From NCBI RefSeq assembly GCF_019649055.1, contig NW_026570263.1, positions 930,001 through 994,000 of the forward strand: a stretch of DNA of 64,000 nucleotides, given 5' to 3'. The first letter of the stretch is position 1. Each line of letters starts with the position of its first letter. Shown here in pieces: positions 48,401 through 58,772 of this stretch. The stretch comes from Paramacrobiotus metropolitanus. Its lineage: Eukaryota > Tardigrada > Eutardigrada > Parachela > Macrobiotidae. The notes under the pieces are model-generated. The model was not told the origin of the DNA and did not search any database. It saw only the letters and a program-made list of their open reading frames with translations. Both the position numbers and the translations under genes were made by a program.

Positions 48401-50297
48401 ATGGGCGATCAAGAGGACAACTGGATGGAGTGAGTACCAGTGTTGTTTATTTGCGATAAGCCGTTATCGTTCTGTATCTTTGCACAATTCAGCTGTTTGT
48501 TTGTTGATGTAGGGACGCTTCCGCGGAGCAAGAGTAAGGCTTCATTTAATCGCTTGTTTTCCTGCTGGTTGGCGTCAACAGTGTCGTTGTCACCAGGGGA
48601 GGGGAAAATGCGGAGAATGAACGACAGACCAAAACACGGTGAGCTCCGACCGCCACAGTAATACGTGCCGGTCGTTACAATTGTTATTTGCATTTGGGGA
48701 TTTACCCGGCGGTTGTGGAAGCGTCAATAGTGTGCGTTGTTGTTGTGACTGTGAGCAGAGTGGCCGAGGAGACTCCGACGGCGGAGAAGACGGAGGCGCA
48801 GCTGCTGATCGAGGCCAAACTGCGCAAGCACGAGGAGGAGGACGCCGAGCGCATCCGCGAGATCGAGGAGCAGCGCCGCGTCGAGCGCGAGAAGCAGGAG
48901 GAGGAGCTGCGCCGCCTCAAGGAGAAACAGGCAGGCACTACGCTGTTATAGTGTTGAGCAGGAAAGGATGAACAGGGCTTCTGCAGGCACAACGCCAGAA
49001 GCAGCGCGAGGAAGAGGAACGCATTCTCGAGGAGCAGAAGCGCCAGCAGGAAGAGCAACGCCGCCGCGAAGAGGTCAGCGGTCTAGAAAATTGAATTCAT
49101 ATAATTATACGTAAATAGATATAAATATATACAGTGTATATAAGTATATAAAAATATTGATTTAAGCAGTACAGATATATGTCAACGTAGTAAATAAAAG
49201 GTCACCATGTTCCTGCATTTAGTTTTGTATATATTCGGTATATATGTAAGCATATTTATATACGGTGTACCATTAATTTGTTTATGCAAAAGAAAAATGC
49301 GATATAAAAATATTGGTGACCTTTTAATAAAGATATAATTGGTGGTGTGTTAGGAAGCGCGCAAGACGAAGGCGGAGGAGGAGAAGCGGCGCAAGCAGGA
49401 GGAGGCGGAGCGGAAGAAGGCGGCGGCGCAGGCGGCGATGGCGGGCGGGCGCAACTTCGTCATCGAGAAGGAGAAGACCGGCTCCAGCACCATCGACAAG
49501 GTGGGCCGTTAACTGCTGTGCTTTCTGTAGATGTTGATGCCGTTGACAGAATGTGGCGCTATTTAGTTTATGAACATCTCCAAAGCCAAGACGGAGATGT
49601 CGCTGAACGCCGGCGAGCTGGAGACGCTGAAGAAGAAGACGGTGGCCGACCGGCTGAAGCCGCTGGCCGTCGAGGAGCTCGACAACGCCGGCCTGAAGCG
49701 CTACGCCGAGGAGCTGTGGAAGCAGATCATCCAGCTGGAGACCGCCAAGTACGACCTCGCCGAGCGATTCACGCGCCAGGAATACGACGTCAGTGCGCAA
49801 CAGAATTTGTTTCACTTTAGTCCATAGTTGATTTAATTAATAGATAAATTTAAATTGCATTGATTATGGATTGGTTGCAGATCAAGGAGCTGAACGAGCG
49901 GCAGCGGCAGATCAACATGAAGAAGTACGTCGTGGCCGGCGGCGACGTGGAGGGCGGCGCGGGCGCGGCGGCGGCGGGCCGGCACCCGCCCAAGGTGCAG
50001 CTGATCAGCAAGTACGAGCGGCGCACGGACCGGCGCACCTTCGGCGAGCGCAAGAGCCTCTTCGAGTGGGACGCCTCGCGGGAGCCGGCCAAGGAGACGC
50101 AGAAGCCCCAGGCCAAGAAGCGCGAGACGTGGATCCGCGAGAAGGGCGCCGAGGAGGAGCGCCGCAACTACACCTACGACGACGACGACGAGGAGCCGCC
50201 GCAGCGCGACGACGACCAGCCGCCGGCTAAACGGGCGTCTTACGCGGCGCCTGCTGCGGAGGAGGCGCCGGAGGAGGAGCTAGCCGCTGAAGAGTGA
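48401..50297 (+). CDS. TnT: Troponin T, with two in-frame acidic microexons
   Basis: Tropomyosin-binding subunit of the thin-filament calcium switch. Constitutive exons: 48401-48429, 48759-48930, 48987-49073, 49354-49500, 49567-49788 and 49881-50297 (357 aa). Two candidate cassettes, 48513-48533 (21 nt) and 48597-48638 (42 nt), have acceptor and donor sites and start and end in phase 2, so each can be used or skipped; both included gives 378 aa. The N-terminus is acidic (MGDQEDNWME). A highly charged helix follows, then FMNISKAKTEM and the IT-arm region (LAVEELDNAGLKRYAEELW). The tail is acidic (EEAPEEELAAEE), as in arthropods. The 56-base intron 48931-48986 appears to use a GC donor (AACAG|GCAGGC). 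Confidence 0.95.
49190..49330. repeat. Inverted AAAGGTCACC arms in a troponin T intron
   Basis: The left arm (ataaaaggtcacca, about 49193) and the right arm (tggtgaccttttaat, about 49314) are near-exact reverse complements, 110 bp apart, around AT-rich DNA. This could be a tiny MITE-like element or a paired regulatory site. No target-site duplication was evident. Confidence 0.6.
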
Positions 50298-52259
50298 CAG
50301 CAAAAAGCCGGCTGATGTCATTGATTAAACGGAACGGAACGGAACGTGTGGTGTCTCGCTTGACAGACAGACGGCTTATGCAATGGTCTGCTCTGAAATT
50401 GTGCGACATATTTAGCAACAGACTGCCAACTGTGTCGCCTTCCCCGGAACATGCCCAGTTAAAATTAATACATAACCCTAGGGTTTGTACCAGTACATTA
50501 TTTCGCAAAAAACACCTTTCCGCCGCCTTTCCGCCGTTTTTCAAATTTTAACATCAGTTTGAAACGTTTGAAAATAGTTTAAAGTTTTGGGAAAAAAAAT
50601 GTAGAAGGCTGGTTCGGTGTAAAAAGGATCTTCATGGTACTGTGTGTTTTCAAGCAGAATTCGAAGAGGATCGTTGCATAATGAGACTTTTGCTACAGCT
50701 CCGTGCGTTGAAACGTTTAGAAGTCTACTTCACCGATAATTCCCTAACCAAATGTTGAGCGCACAGAACGTTTTTCACGCCAGTGTATACAAATCATTTG
50801 GCTATAGAATGGCATAAAACATTGCAAAAAGGTGTTTGGGAGTGCGCGAAAGCGAAAGTTTCGTACTCGTACACGTGTACAAATTGGTACCATGTACCGG
50901 CACACTTCCCTGTTATACAGAGCAAAGGTCGTTATTTAAATACTCATTATTGAAAAAAACAGGCAAACGTAGTTATTGCGTACGATTTAAAACGATTCAT
51001 CCATATAGGTCGCGCACTCATTGTCAGCTTTTCCTCAAACAGCATTCACTCCATCGACCGCCAACTTCAACGCGCTGGGAAAAGTTGTAATTAAATGAGA
51101 AAAATTCGTATTGGAATTCTTTGTCTAACAGAGCATATCAGCTTTATTGGTTTCTTGAACAGTTAATCTGGAGGTAGTAGCAACTAACCAGCCGCTAGCA
51201 GTGGAGTTACTGAGCCGGTGACCTTTAGTACTTACTCACAGTACGTGACACGAGCGGCTGGCCCGAATGATCTGCTGAACGGTCGGATTGCCTACATAAT
51301 TACTACAGCAGTGTGGAAGAGGGCCCCGCCTGCCACGACGTGCAACAAATATATATACTTATGACATGCAGAATTCTTTTGATTCCTCTACAGCATAATT
51401 AAGGAAAACAGCTGTCATCATGCACTGCGCAATACTGTACCTGTGGCAGTTTCAGCGGTACCTGCGTTTGTCAGCTGTGCTGTAATTTGTATACATCGGG
51501 ACCATCGGCAGTCGGTCTGCGGCTGCACGGGAATGCATTCATTAATTATAGTTAAGGCGTAGCAGCGGTATAACACAGACTTGTTAATTGATATTCATCC
51601 ATGCATCCAGTCCACCTCGATATTCAGCAACATGTCATATGTACGGATATAGTGCGCGTGGCCGCGTGCAGTCCTGCCAATTCCGGCTCATGTAACGCTG
51701 CACAATGCGCTGAATCCAATTAGCGCCGGTGACAATGAATATTGGCGGCCGTGCCAAATTGCGCCAGGAAGAACGCAGTGGCAGCTGACAGTACTCACAA
51801 TAGTACGCGTAGCACGTTCCTTCCGAATGCGCGTGACTGACGTGGACGGGCTGAACGAGCTGTCGCTATGAGCGTTATCACTGCTTACAGTTGCGGGAGC
51901 AGCCAAGTTTCTGCCAGTCCACAAACACAAAGACACACTTCCACCCAACAACTCCGACTATCAATTAATTCGGTCAATATATGTATGCCACTCGGCTTTT
52001 GTTTTCACCAGGCCGGTTACGTAACCGCCCGCACCCCGATGTATTTCCAGAAAAATCGCGCTCATTCTCACCGACTGTCTATTTAAACGCGCGCACACTG
52101 CAAAATAATACCGGTAAAATACTCGTATACAAACGGACAAGGTGTGTGCTGCGCGAACGCATTTGCCGTTGACACCGTCGTCCGCCCTCGTTTCTCGCGC
52201 CGCTCCTTCACGAGTCGTCGTGCGCTTAATTCGCGGAAATATTGTATTAGTGGATTTGA
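50298..52259. other. Intergenic DNA between troponin T and the DUF2807 gene
   Basis: About 2 kb with no recognisable gene. It carries the troponin T 3' UTR on the left and the DUF2807 promoter on the right. One AAAGGTCAC (reverse) lies at 51218-51226. Confidence 0.55.
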
Positions 52260-53024
52260 ATGACCATGTGGACGGCCGTGACCTTGGTGACCTTTGCCCT
52301 GGCGCCGCTGTCGGTGGTGTCGCAGACGACCACCCTGGTCAGCGAGCCCCGGGACGTCTCGGCGGGCTTCAACGGGATCGCCGTGGACGGCCCGTTCCTC
52401 ATCAACGTGGAGCTGACCGACGGGCCCGAGTCGCTCGTCTTAAAAGGCGACCCGGCCTTCGTGGCGGCCGTCAAGACGCCGGTGGAGAACGGGACCCTCA
52501 AGATCCGCCTGTACAAGTGGCAGCCCAAGAAGGGCGCCGCGCCCCTGCAGGTCAGCATCACCGCGCGCTCCTTGATCAACCTGATCGCCGCCGGCTCGGC
52601 GCAGGTGGCGTCGCGCAGCGTCCTGAAGGCGCAGACCATGCGGGTGGTGGTCAGCGGGGCGGCGCAGGTCGTGGCCAACTACGAGTGCGCCAACCTGGTG
52701 GTGGTGGCCAGCCAGAGCGGGAGTATGATCGGCGCGGTGAGCACCAAGAACCTCAACGCCGTCCTGGACAACTTCGCCTCGGCGTCCATCTCCGGGACGT
52801 CGGACAACTCCAATATTGTGGCCAGCGGGTCGGCCGTCTTCCACGGGTTCGACCTGTTGAGCGCGACGGTCAGCGCCACGGCCAACGGCGCCGGCCGCAT
52901 CGAGGTGGCGGCCACGCAGCAGATCAAGGCCGTCGCCGCCGACGACGGGGTGGTGCGCACCAAGGGCACCGACGACGTCGTCAAGGACACCACCGACAAC
53001 GGCTCCGTCGAGCCCAGCGCCTAA
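52260..53024 (+). CDS. Secreted DUF2807 (GIN / putative auto-transporter adhesin head) protein, intronless
   Basis: A single uninterrupted exon of 254 aa, strongly GC-rich. An N-terminal signal peptide (MTMWTAVTLVTFALAPLSVV) is followed by a repetitive Val/Ala/Ser-rich domain with the DUF2807 pattern. FNGIAVDGPFLINVEL corresponds to the entry strand, and ENGTLKIRLYKW to the usual KNGTLKI stretch. Then come repeated turns built on SGSA-like words (AAGSAQV, SGAAQVV, SQSGSM, ASGSAVF) and an ending with VRTKGTDDVVKDTTDNGS, like the bacterial end of Tyr-Lys-Gly...Asp-Thr-Ser-Gly-Gly-Ser. The domain is known mainly from Bacteroidota and predicts a right-handed beta-helix. Function is unknown. Lack of introns in an intron-rich region suggests horizontal gain; the eukaryotic-style context argues against contamination. 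Confidence 0.75.
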   Translation: MTMWTAVTLVTFALAPLSVVSQTTTLVSEPRDVSAGFNGIAVDGPFLINVELTDGPESLVLKGDPAFVAAVKTPVENGTLKIRLYKWQPKKGAAPLQVSITARSLINLIAAGSAQVASRSVLKAQTMRVVVSGAAQVVANYECANLVVVASQSGSMIGAVSTKNLNAVLDNFASASISGTSDNSNIVASGSAVFHGFDLLSATVSATANGAGRIEVAATQQIKAVAADDGVVRTKGTDDVVKDTTDNGSVEPSA

Positions 53025-53735
53025 CTGACCTTTCACTTCCGGTCCTAATCCTTTACGCGTCTGTCTCTTCTACCTTTCCTATTTTGTATACATATGCAGT
53101 ATATTACTGAACAGTGACCTTTGACTACAACTTACGTAACGACATAGAGAATGCTGGGTGTTGTGGCGTTGTTTTATTGAGTGTATCACAAAACGGAATT
53201 AAATGCTATTCAATTCAATTCAATTCAATTCAATCTGCCTGTAAAATGAATAAGATTCTCAACTGGACATGTACATGAACAGACACGGCACGTGCACCAC
53301 TTAAGGACAACAACAAAAAATTATTAATCAACCAATCATCACGTGTGCAACACAAGCGAAGAGCGTAGTCGTGTAGCTCAACTGAAGATCAGCGGTGCAG
53401 GCGCAGAGCAGACGAGCGAAGCGAAGCGAGGCGGAAACAGAAGCGGATCAGCGCAGCGATGAGCAGGGCGCGCAGACGATGCAGATTCAGAAGAGAGAAA
53501 CAGAAGAGGCGGCGTCCCGGGCGGTTGCCGTAGTGACAGCCGGCGCGGGCAACTCAACAAAATTAACGTCTCTGGCCAGTGCAGTCCAGTCCCGTCCCAT
53601 CCGTTGCAGTGTGCCATTCCCCGTAGAATTTATAATTTCCCCCACCCAACAAAACGAAACGGTCATCTTTGGTTCAGTCGTAGTCTCGTTCAGCGCCGAT
53701 GTCCGGCGCTGTTCCGTTGCTGCCCGGTGCGGCGG
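53025..53735. other. Convergent 3' region between DUF2807 and the IgCAM gene
   Basis: Holds both 3' UTRs. A TTCAA pentamer run lies at 53209-53234 and a reverse AATAAA at 53173-53178. AAAGGTCAC (reverse) is at 53114-53122. No further gene was recognised. Confidence 0.55.
53209..53234. repeat. TTCAA pentanucleotide microsatellite
   Basis: About five perfect copies of TTCAA in the 3' flank of the DUF2807 gene. Confidence 0.9.
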
Positions 53736-56636
53736 TTAGGCGAGCCTGGCGGGCCAGTGCGTGGCGGCGTGGGCCAGCAGCCAGCACAAGAGCACGTTCG
53801 ACAGCAGCAGCAGGTTGCTCCGGCAGAATATCATCGACGACCCTACACATGCAACCATTACGTCCAAGTTGTCCAACTGTATGTACAGATACAAATACAA
53901 TAAAAATGTTTAATTAAGCCGAAGCCAGCTGAAATCTAAGCTAGGTAAAAACGTAAAATTATGTACATGTACTTTACATGTAGCCGATGTACATACAACT
54001 ATGTATCCGAGTATCATAATTGTACTGTGCCATAAATAACCGACAAATTAATGTTAATGTACAAAGCAGCAAAACAGATGCCGATAAAAAGATGTATTTT
54101 TAGTGGTGTTTGACACTTCGCATACATAATTAGTTATAATTACGACTGAAAGAAACAACCAAAATCTTCATCATTAAAAAAAATTTCTTATAAAATAAAA
54201 TCTGATTTATATTTTTCGATAAAAAGATCAGAATTATGAAGCATAGTAAAAACGTTAAGTTACGCTTATAATAGACAAGCTAAAGTAAATGTGAAACCAA
54301 TATAGAGCCGATGCCTGTTGGAGATAGTCAAATAAAAGTGCCAAATTAAAAGTATACAAAAAACTTTAAAGTACTCGCAAAACTGCATTGTCAGCCAATG
54401 CCGGTTGACGTATGATCTGAATAAAACATAAATGTTTATTTTATAAGTTAAACAAAAAAAGTAAATTAGATGGAAAAATACAAATTTTGAATGCAAAACG
54501 CAAAACATTACAGTAAAATTTAGAGAACTACAACAAATTACAGTAAATGTACTGCCGATGCCGGTTAATAACGTATCGGTAAAACAATAATAAATCGCCC
54601 GTAGCGGCAGTTGAGCGTTTAGTGAGCCGACATGTCGACCTACCGGTGGGTCCGCCCTGCAGGCCGCTGGCGGCGGACTTGGTGGGGTCCTCCATGGAGA
54701 AGCGGTGCATGTCGGTGTCGCGGCTCCAGCCGTAGTCGTTCTGCGCGGCCATCTTGATGGTGTAGTTGGCCAGCGGACGCAGGTTCTTGATGATGTAGAC
54801 GCGCTCGTACACCTTCACGCCGTTCTCCGTCTCCACGACGTCCTTCTCGTCGCCGGCCAGCAGCTCCTCCTTCGCGTCGCCCTCGTGCGTCTCGTTAATC
54901 TGTCATGCAGACCAAACAGTCTTTAATTAAGTAGTCCATGTTAGTGTCAATGTTAAGCGGCCACCTCGCGGTAAATGATGCGGTACTGCTTCACCGGACT
55001 GATGGACTTGACGCGCATCTTCACGCCGTACACCTGCGGCTCCTTGTGCCTCTCCGCCGGGTGTACCTTCTCGGGGTGGGCGTGGGCTGTATATGTAAAG
55101 GTCATCAAGTATTAACGTCATCAGTTATCAAAATTACTAAATATTTAGATAAATTATTAATATAATTATAAACAATTATTTAAAATAAACATAAATCTTA
55201 TTAGGTATACCGTACCTTTACATATATTTAATAATTAAATATTTTAATTTAAATCTAAAAACTAGATTCAATTCCAAATAATAAAATCCAATTTATTTTT
55301 GTTAATTCAGTTAATTATCAGCAGCACTCCTGACTCAACTGACCGGAGAGTTCGAGTTTGTGCTCGGCGGCGCCCTTGTCGTTGCGGATGGCGCACTCGT
55401 ACTTCTTGAGGTCGGTCTCCTCGACGTTGCGCACGGTGAGCGTGGTGGTGATGGTGGAGCCCTGGGCGTCCGTCTGGATGGCGTGCCGCTCGTCCGCCCC
55501 CACCTGCAACATCATCAACATATTACTCTCCTTATCAATCTGCGACCCTGGCCGCGTTACGCACCTCCACTTTGCTGAAGCCGTCGGCGCTGGCGGCGTC
55601 ATCCACGGCCTTGTCCATGCGGTACCAGTTGGCCTGCACCTCGCCGGGCGGGTACGCCGAGAAGACGCACTGCAGACTGGCGTCGCCGCCCACTTTCGTT
55701 AAGAACAAGCTCTTGGTCTCGCTCACTTCCGGCGGGACTGCAACCACACCGGAAACGGTAAGAACGAGCGTTAAAGAAGGCGGAAGTGAACGTACAGGTG
55801 ACGACGATCTTGACGCTGCTGGACACGGCCTCGCCGACCCCGTTGTCGGCCACGCAGTGGTACTCGCCGGCGTCCGCGCGGCTCAACTGCTCCACCGTGA
55901 TGTTGCGCATCCCGGCAAAGTCCGGCAGCTCGCGGCTGTTCCCCAGTTCGTCCTGCAACCGCAAGTGACGTTTTACCTAGTTAACCAGCGCCGACGTCGG
56001 GCGGCGGGACCCACCTTGAGCTTCCAGGTGACGCTGGGCTCCGGCTCGCCGGTGGTGATGCAGGAGACGGAGAAGGAGTCGCCCTTGGGGATCTCCGTGC
56101 TGTCCTGCAGCGGCTGCACGTCCACCGTCGGCGGGTCTATAATCAAACTGATCAGACCAAGTATAAATATTACAACCGGAAGTAGAAGGCTTACAGGTGA
56201 CGGTGACGGTGTGCGTGATGTTGACGGCGTTCTCCTGCTCCACGAGGCACGTGTACTGGCCCTTGTCGTCCGTCCGCGCCTTGCTGATCACCAGGTTGTA
56301 GTTGCGGCCCTTGACCTCGATCTTGAGATGCCCGGAGCGGCTAAAGATGCGGGGACCGTTGCTGAGGGCCTTGGCGCCCTTCCGCCACACCACCACGCCG
56401 CTGTCCACGTTCTCCACCTCGCACGGCAGCTCCAGCCGGTCGCCCACCTTGACGTTCAGCAGCTGGCCCTGCGTGGCGATGGTCGCCGGCGGCAGCGCCG
56501 CCTCGCTGGTCTCTTCCGAGCTGGGCGTGTCCGCGCCCTCGGGCGCCGGGTTCGCGGCGGGGATCTCCTCGCACATCACAGCTGCAATGCACAACGTCAT
56601 CAACTTTATATATGCGATCGATACATGCGTTGTCAT
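53736..56636 (-). CDS. GPI-anchored cell-adhesion protein, three Ig domains plus one FN3 (wrapper/klingon-like)
   Basis: Neural-type IgCAM. Exons: 56636 or 56581-56195, 56136-56015, 55952-55796, 55737-55565, 55503-55344, 55086-54965, 54899-54644 and 53842-53736, all phases consistent. Ig1: DRLELPCEVENVDSGVVVW...KGQYTC. Ig2: FSVSCITTGEPEPSVTWKL...AGEYHC. Ig3: ASLQCVFSAYPPGEVQANWY...KKYEC. FN3: VKQYRIIYREV...LRPLANYTIKMAAQNDYGW. The last exon, 800 bp away, encodes SNLLLLSNVLLCWLLAHAA and a stop, a GPI-anchor signal. This 3 Ig + FN3 + GPI order is that of insect wrapper and klingon. The start is uncertain: MTTHVSIAYIKLMTLCIAA (56636) reads straight into the gene, but ttgcag at 56587-56582 could be an acceptor from an upstream signal-peptide exon. 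Confidence 0.9.
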
Positions 56637-58280
56637 CCGATGCGCGAAACAAAGCGGCGATAAATATAATATTACAAGACAGTGCAGTGTACAGAAGCGT
56701 ACATGTTGGTCATGGGTAAACTGACCCGGCCTGAATGCGCGGGCCAGAGAGCGGCAGAAGTGACTCTCCAGCGCAAACAATCTCTCCCGGCCGAGACCAC
56801 CCAGAAAGGAAGACAGTGTACATGGGAATTAAGTAGGACAAACAGTCATTGACCAGCGTGCCGATACTGTATCAGACAAGCCAAGACGCGCGTATATATG
56901 CAACTCTACGTGAAACCTGCGCCACTGTAACCAACGATCGTCGCAAAAACAGACGTTGACCGCTGTCCAAAAGCGCCTTTTTATGTAAGTACACTTAGAT
57001 GGCTGTGAGCGTTTAGCGGCGATTAGTTATGCGGCGCTAATGAGTGCCGCGGGAGCGACAAACAAGGGAATGACCGATGCTTCCCTGATTGAATCATGCC
57101 GCCCATTAGCGTTAGCATTAGCCGGCCGCATCCAACGCCCGACTCTTCCTTTTCCCTTTCGCCACATTGCTGTTTCATTCACCTGCACATAAGCTAACCA
57201 CCCGTGGTGGTCTCAAGCAAAGATCACCGAACGCAGGTCAGCCAAAGAAACCTTCAAGTTGCCTGACTCGTGATTAAAAGATTTGAATTAATATCGATCG
57301 AGGGGCGATGATTGCGCACCACGGGCGCAAAGCGGGATGAGCAGCGGCCGAAGCCCGTTCGCTGCTGTTGCTGCTGGCCGGCGGATGATGATGCGCCGCG
57401 CAGGATGAGAGGACAATTTAGCGGCGTCCCGTGGCGCGCCGGCGCAATCAGCTGCAGCCCGTCCTGACCGGCATCGCTCCGCATTTACATGGCCACTGCC
57501 GGGTCAAAAACCTCATCAACTCCCGCCCGAAAACGGCCCCGCTCCCCCAACGCCGCTTGGCAACGCAATTAACTATTAGGTCAGCCAGGATTTAATTACA
57601 CGCTAACGATGACGCTTTACGCGCGCCATTTACTGCCAGGTTGCGCATCGCGCGCAGTTATTCCCAGCGCCGATCAGCGTGAGAAAAGTCAATCCATTAG
57701 CACAACAATATTTATGCAAGGGGAGAATATTATGCAGAGGCCGCATTATGCATGCCGGCCAGTGATCCCTGTTTCGCCCGGGAAGTGGACAATACGGGCA
57801 GCATAACAGCGCGTCTAGACAGCTGAATGGACTGCGTTTGGCCCGGCTGCACAGGGACGACAGGAGCACGGATTATCCCGCATCTGACTGACACCAGGCC
57901 AGCGACGCCACTGCTCCTGTCACTCCGGCCCGATCCCATCGCGATGCGGGATTGTGCGCAGTCGTTCGTGCGTGCTGCCTGCTATTCCCCTCTCCCTTCT
58001 TCCCAGCATAAACATCCCAACTTCATTAAAAAGGCATTAAAATGATTTACACTAGCGCTGCTCTTGCTTTTTTCGCCGATTATGGGCAATAAAGCCTTAT
58101 ACGTAATTACTGCCGTTAGGATTAATTAAGGGATGGTCAATACGCCGGGCGAGAGGGGAGATGAGGGCCGCGCTGTGCGGCTGATTGACAGTATCCGGTG
58201 TGAGTGTTGATGATGAGATAAAACGGTAATATCAATGATATGCAAATTTGTGCACACTGCGCTTCTCTAGGAAAATGAAA

Positions 58281-58357
58281 CCGCCTCGAGCGGAGAGCGA
58301 GCGATCTCGCTCAAGGCGGATTAGCCAGCGGAATGACCGGTTGGTCATTCCGCTGGC
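58281..58357. other. Two adjacent hairpins, the second a perfect 15-bp stem
   Basis: Hairpin 1 pairs CCGCCT-GAGCG (58281-58292) with CGCTC-AGGCGG (58308-58319), with one C-A mismatch. Hairpin 2 pairs GCCAGCGGAATGACC (58324-58338) exactly with its complement at 58343-58357 around the loop ggtt. They are separated by four bases. No coding frame explains them. Confidence 0.85.
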
Positions 58358-58385
58358 CGGCCGATTCTGGCATGACGGAAGGGCC

Positions 58386-58415
58386 GATATGATCTGATAT
58401 GATGCGATATGATAG
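58386..58415. repeat. Three tandem 10-bp units gatatgatNN
   Basis: gatatgatct, gatatgatgc and gatatgatag follow one another directly, 30 bp to the right of the paired hairpins. Confidence 0.85.
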
Positions 58416-58634
58416 CGTCGTGTTTGCGGATTATCCCTAATCCCGGCCTTAATCCGCGCAATACGCTTGGCTGTGCTTGGCCGTATTAATATGACACTGT
58501 TATTGCCGGCGTGTTTGCATTGTGTCATGGCTTTGACTTGTGCAGCAAAAGCAGCATAAATATTTTCCTTTCTGGTTACATCAGTAGGCGGTTGTATTAT
58601 TGCGATCGCTGTCTTGTATGGCGATACAAAAAGA

Positions 58635-58772
58635 TACATATGACGTGGAAAAGTAAGCCAAGACCGGGCATCTGAGGACGTTCAACGCAAGCGGATATAG
58701 CGGACAACTGAGGACGCACTCAGTTGACCGGTGGCGGATATAACGGATATAGCGGACACCTGAGGACACGCG
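58635..58772. repeat. Dispersed repeat, copy B
   Basis: Homologous to 11070-11178 in the same orientation, but it contains an extra internal unit. Words such as gcggatatagcgga-a-ctgaggac occur twice and gcggatataacggatata once, so the element is built on an internal repeat of about 24 bp. The family is not recognised. Confidence 0.8.

Noticed and set aside
52142-53110. Alternative Arg/Gly-rich frame of 322 codons over the DUF2807 gene
   Set aside because: Composition is typical of an off-frame reading of GC-rich coding DNA; the other frame has a signal peptide and a domain pattern.
55572-56663. Long plus-strand frame of 363 codons over the IgCAM gene
   Set aside because: GC-rich antisense shadow. 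The minus strand gives Ig and FN3 domains with every splice phase consistent.
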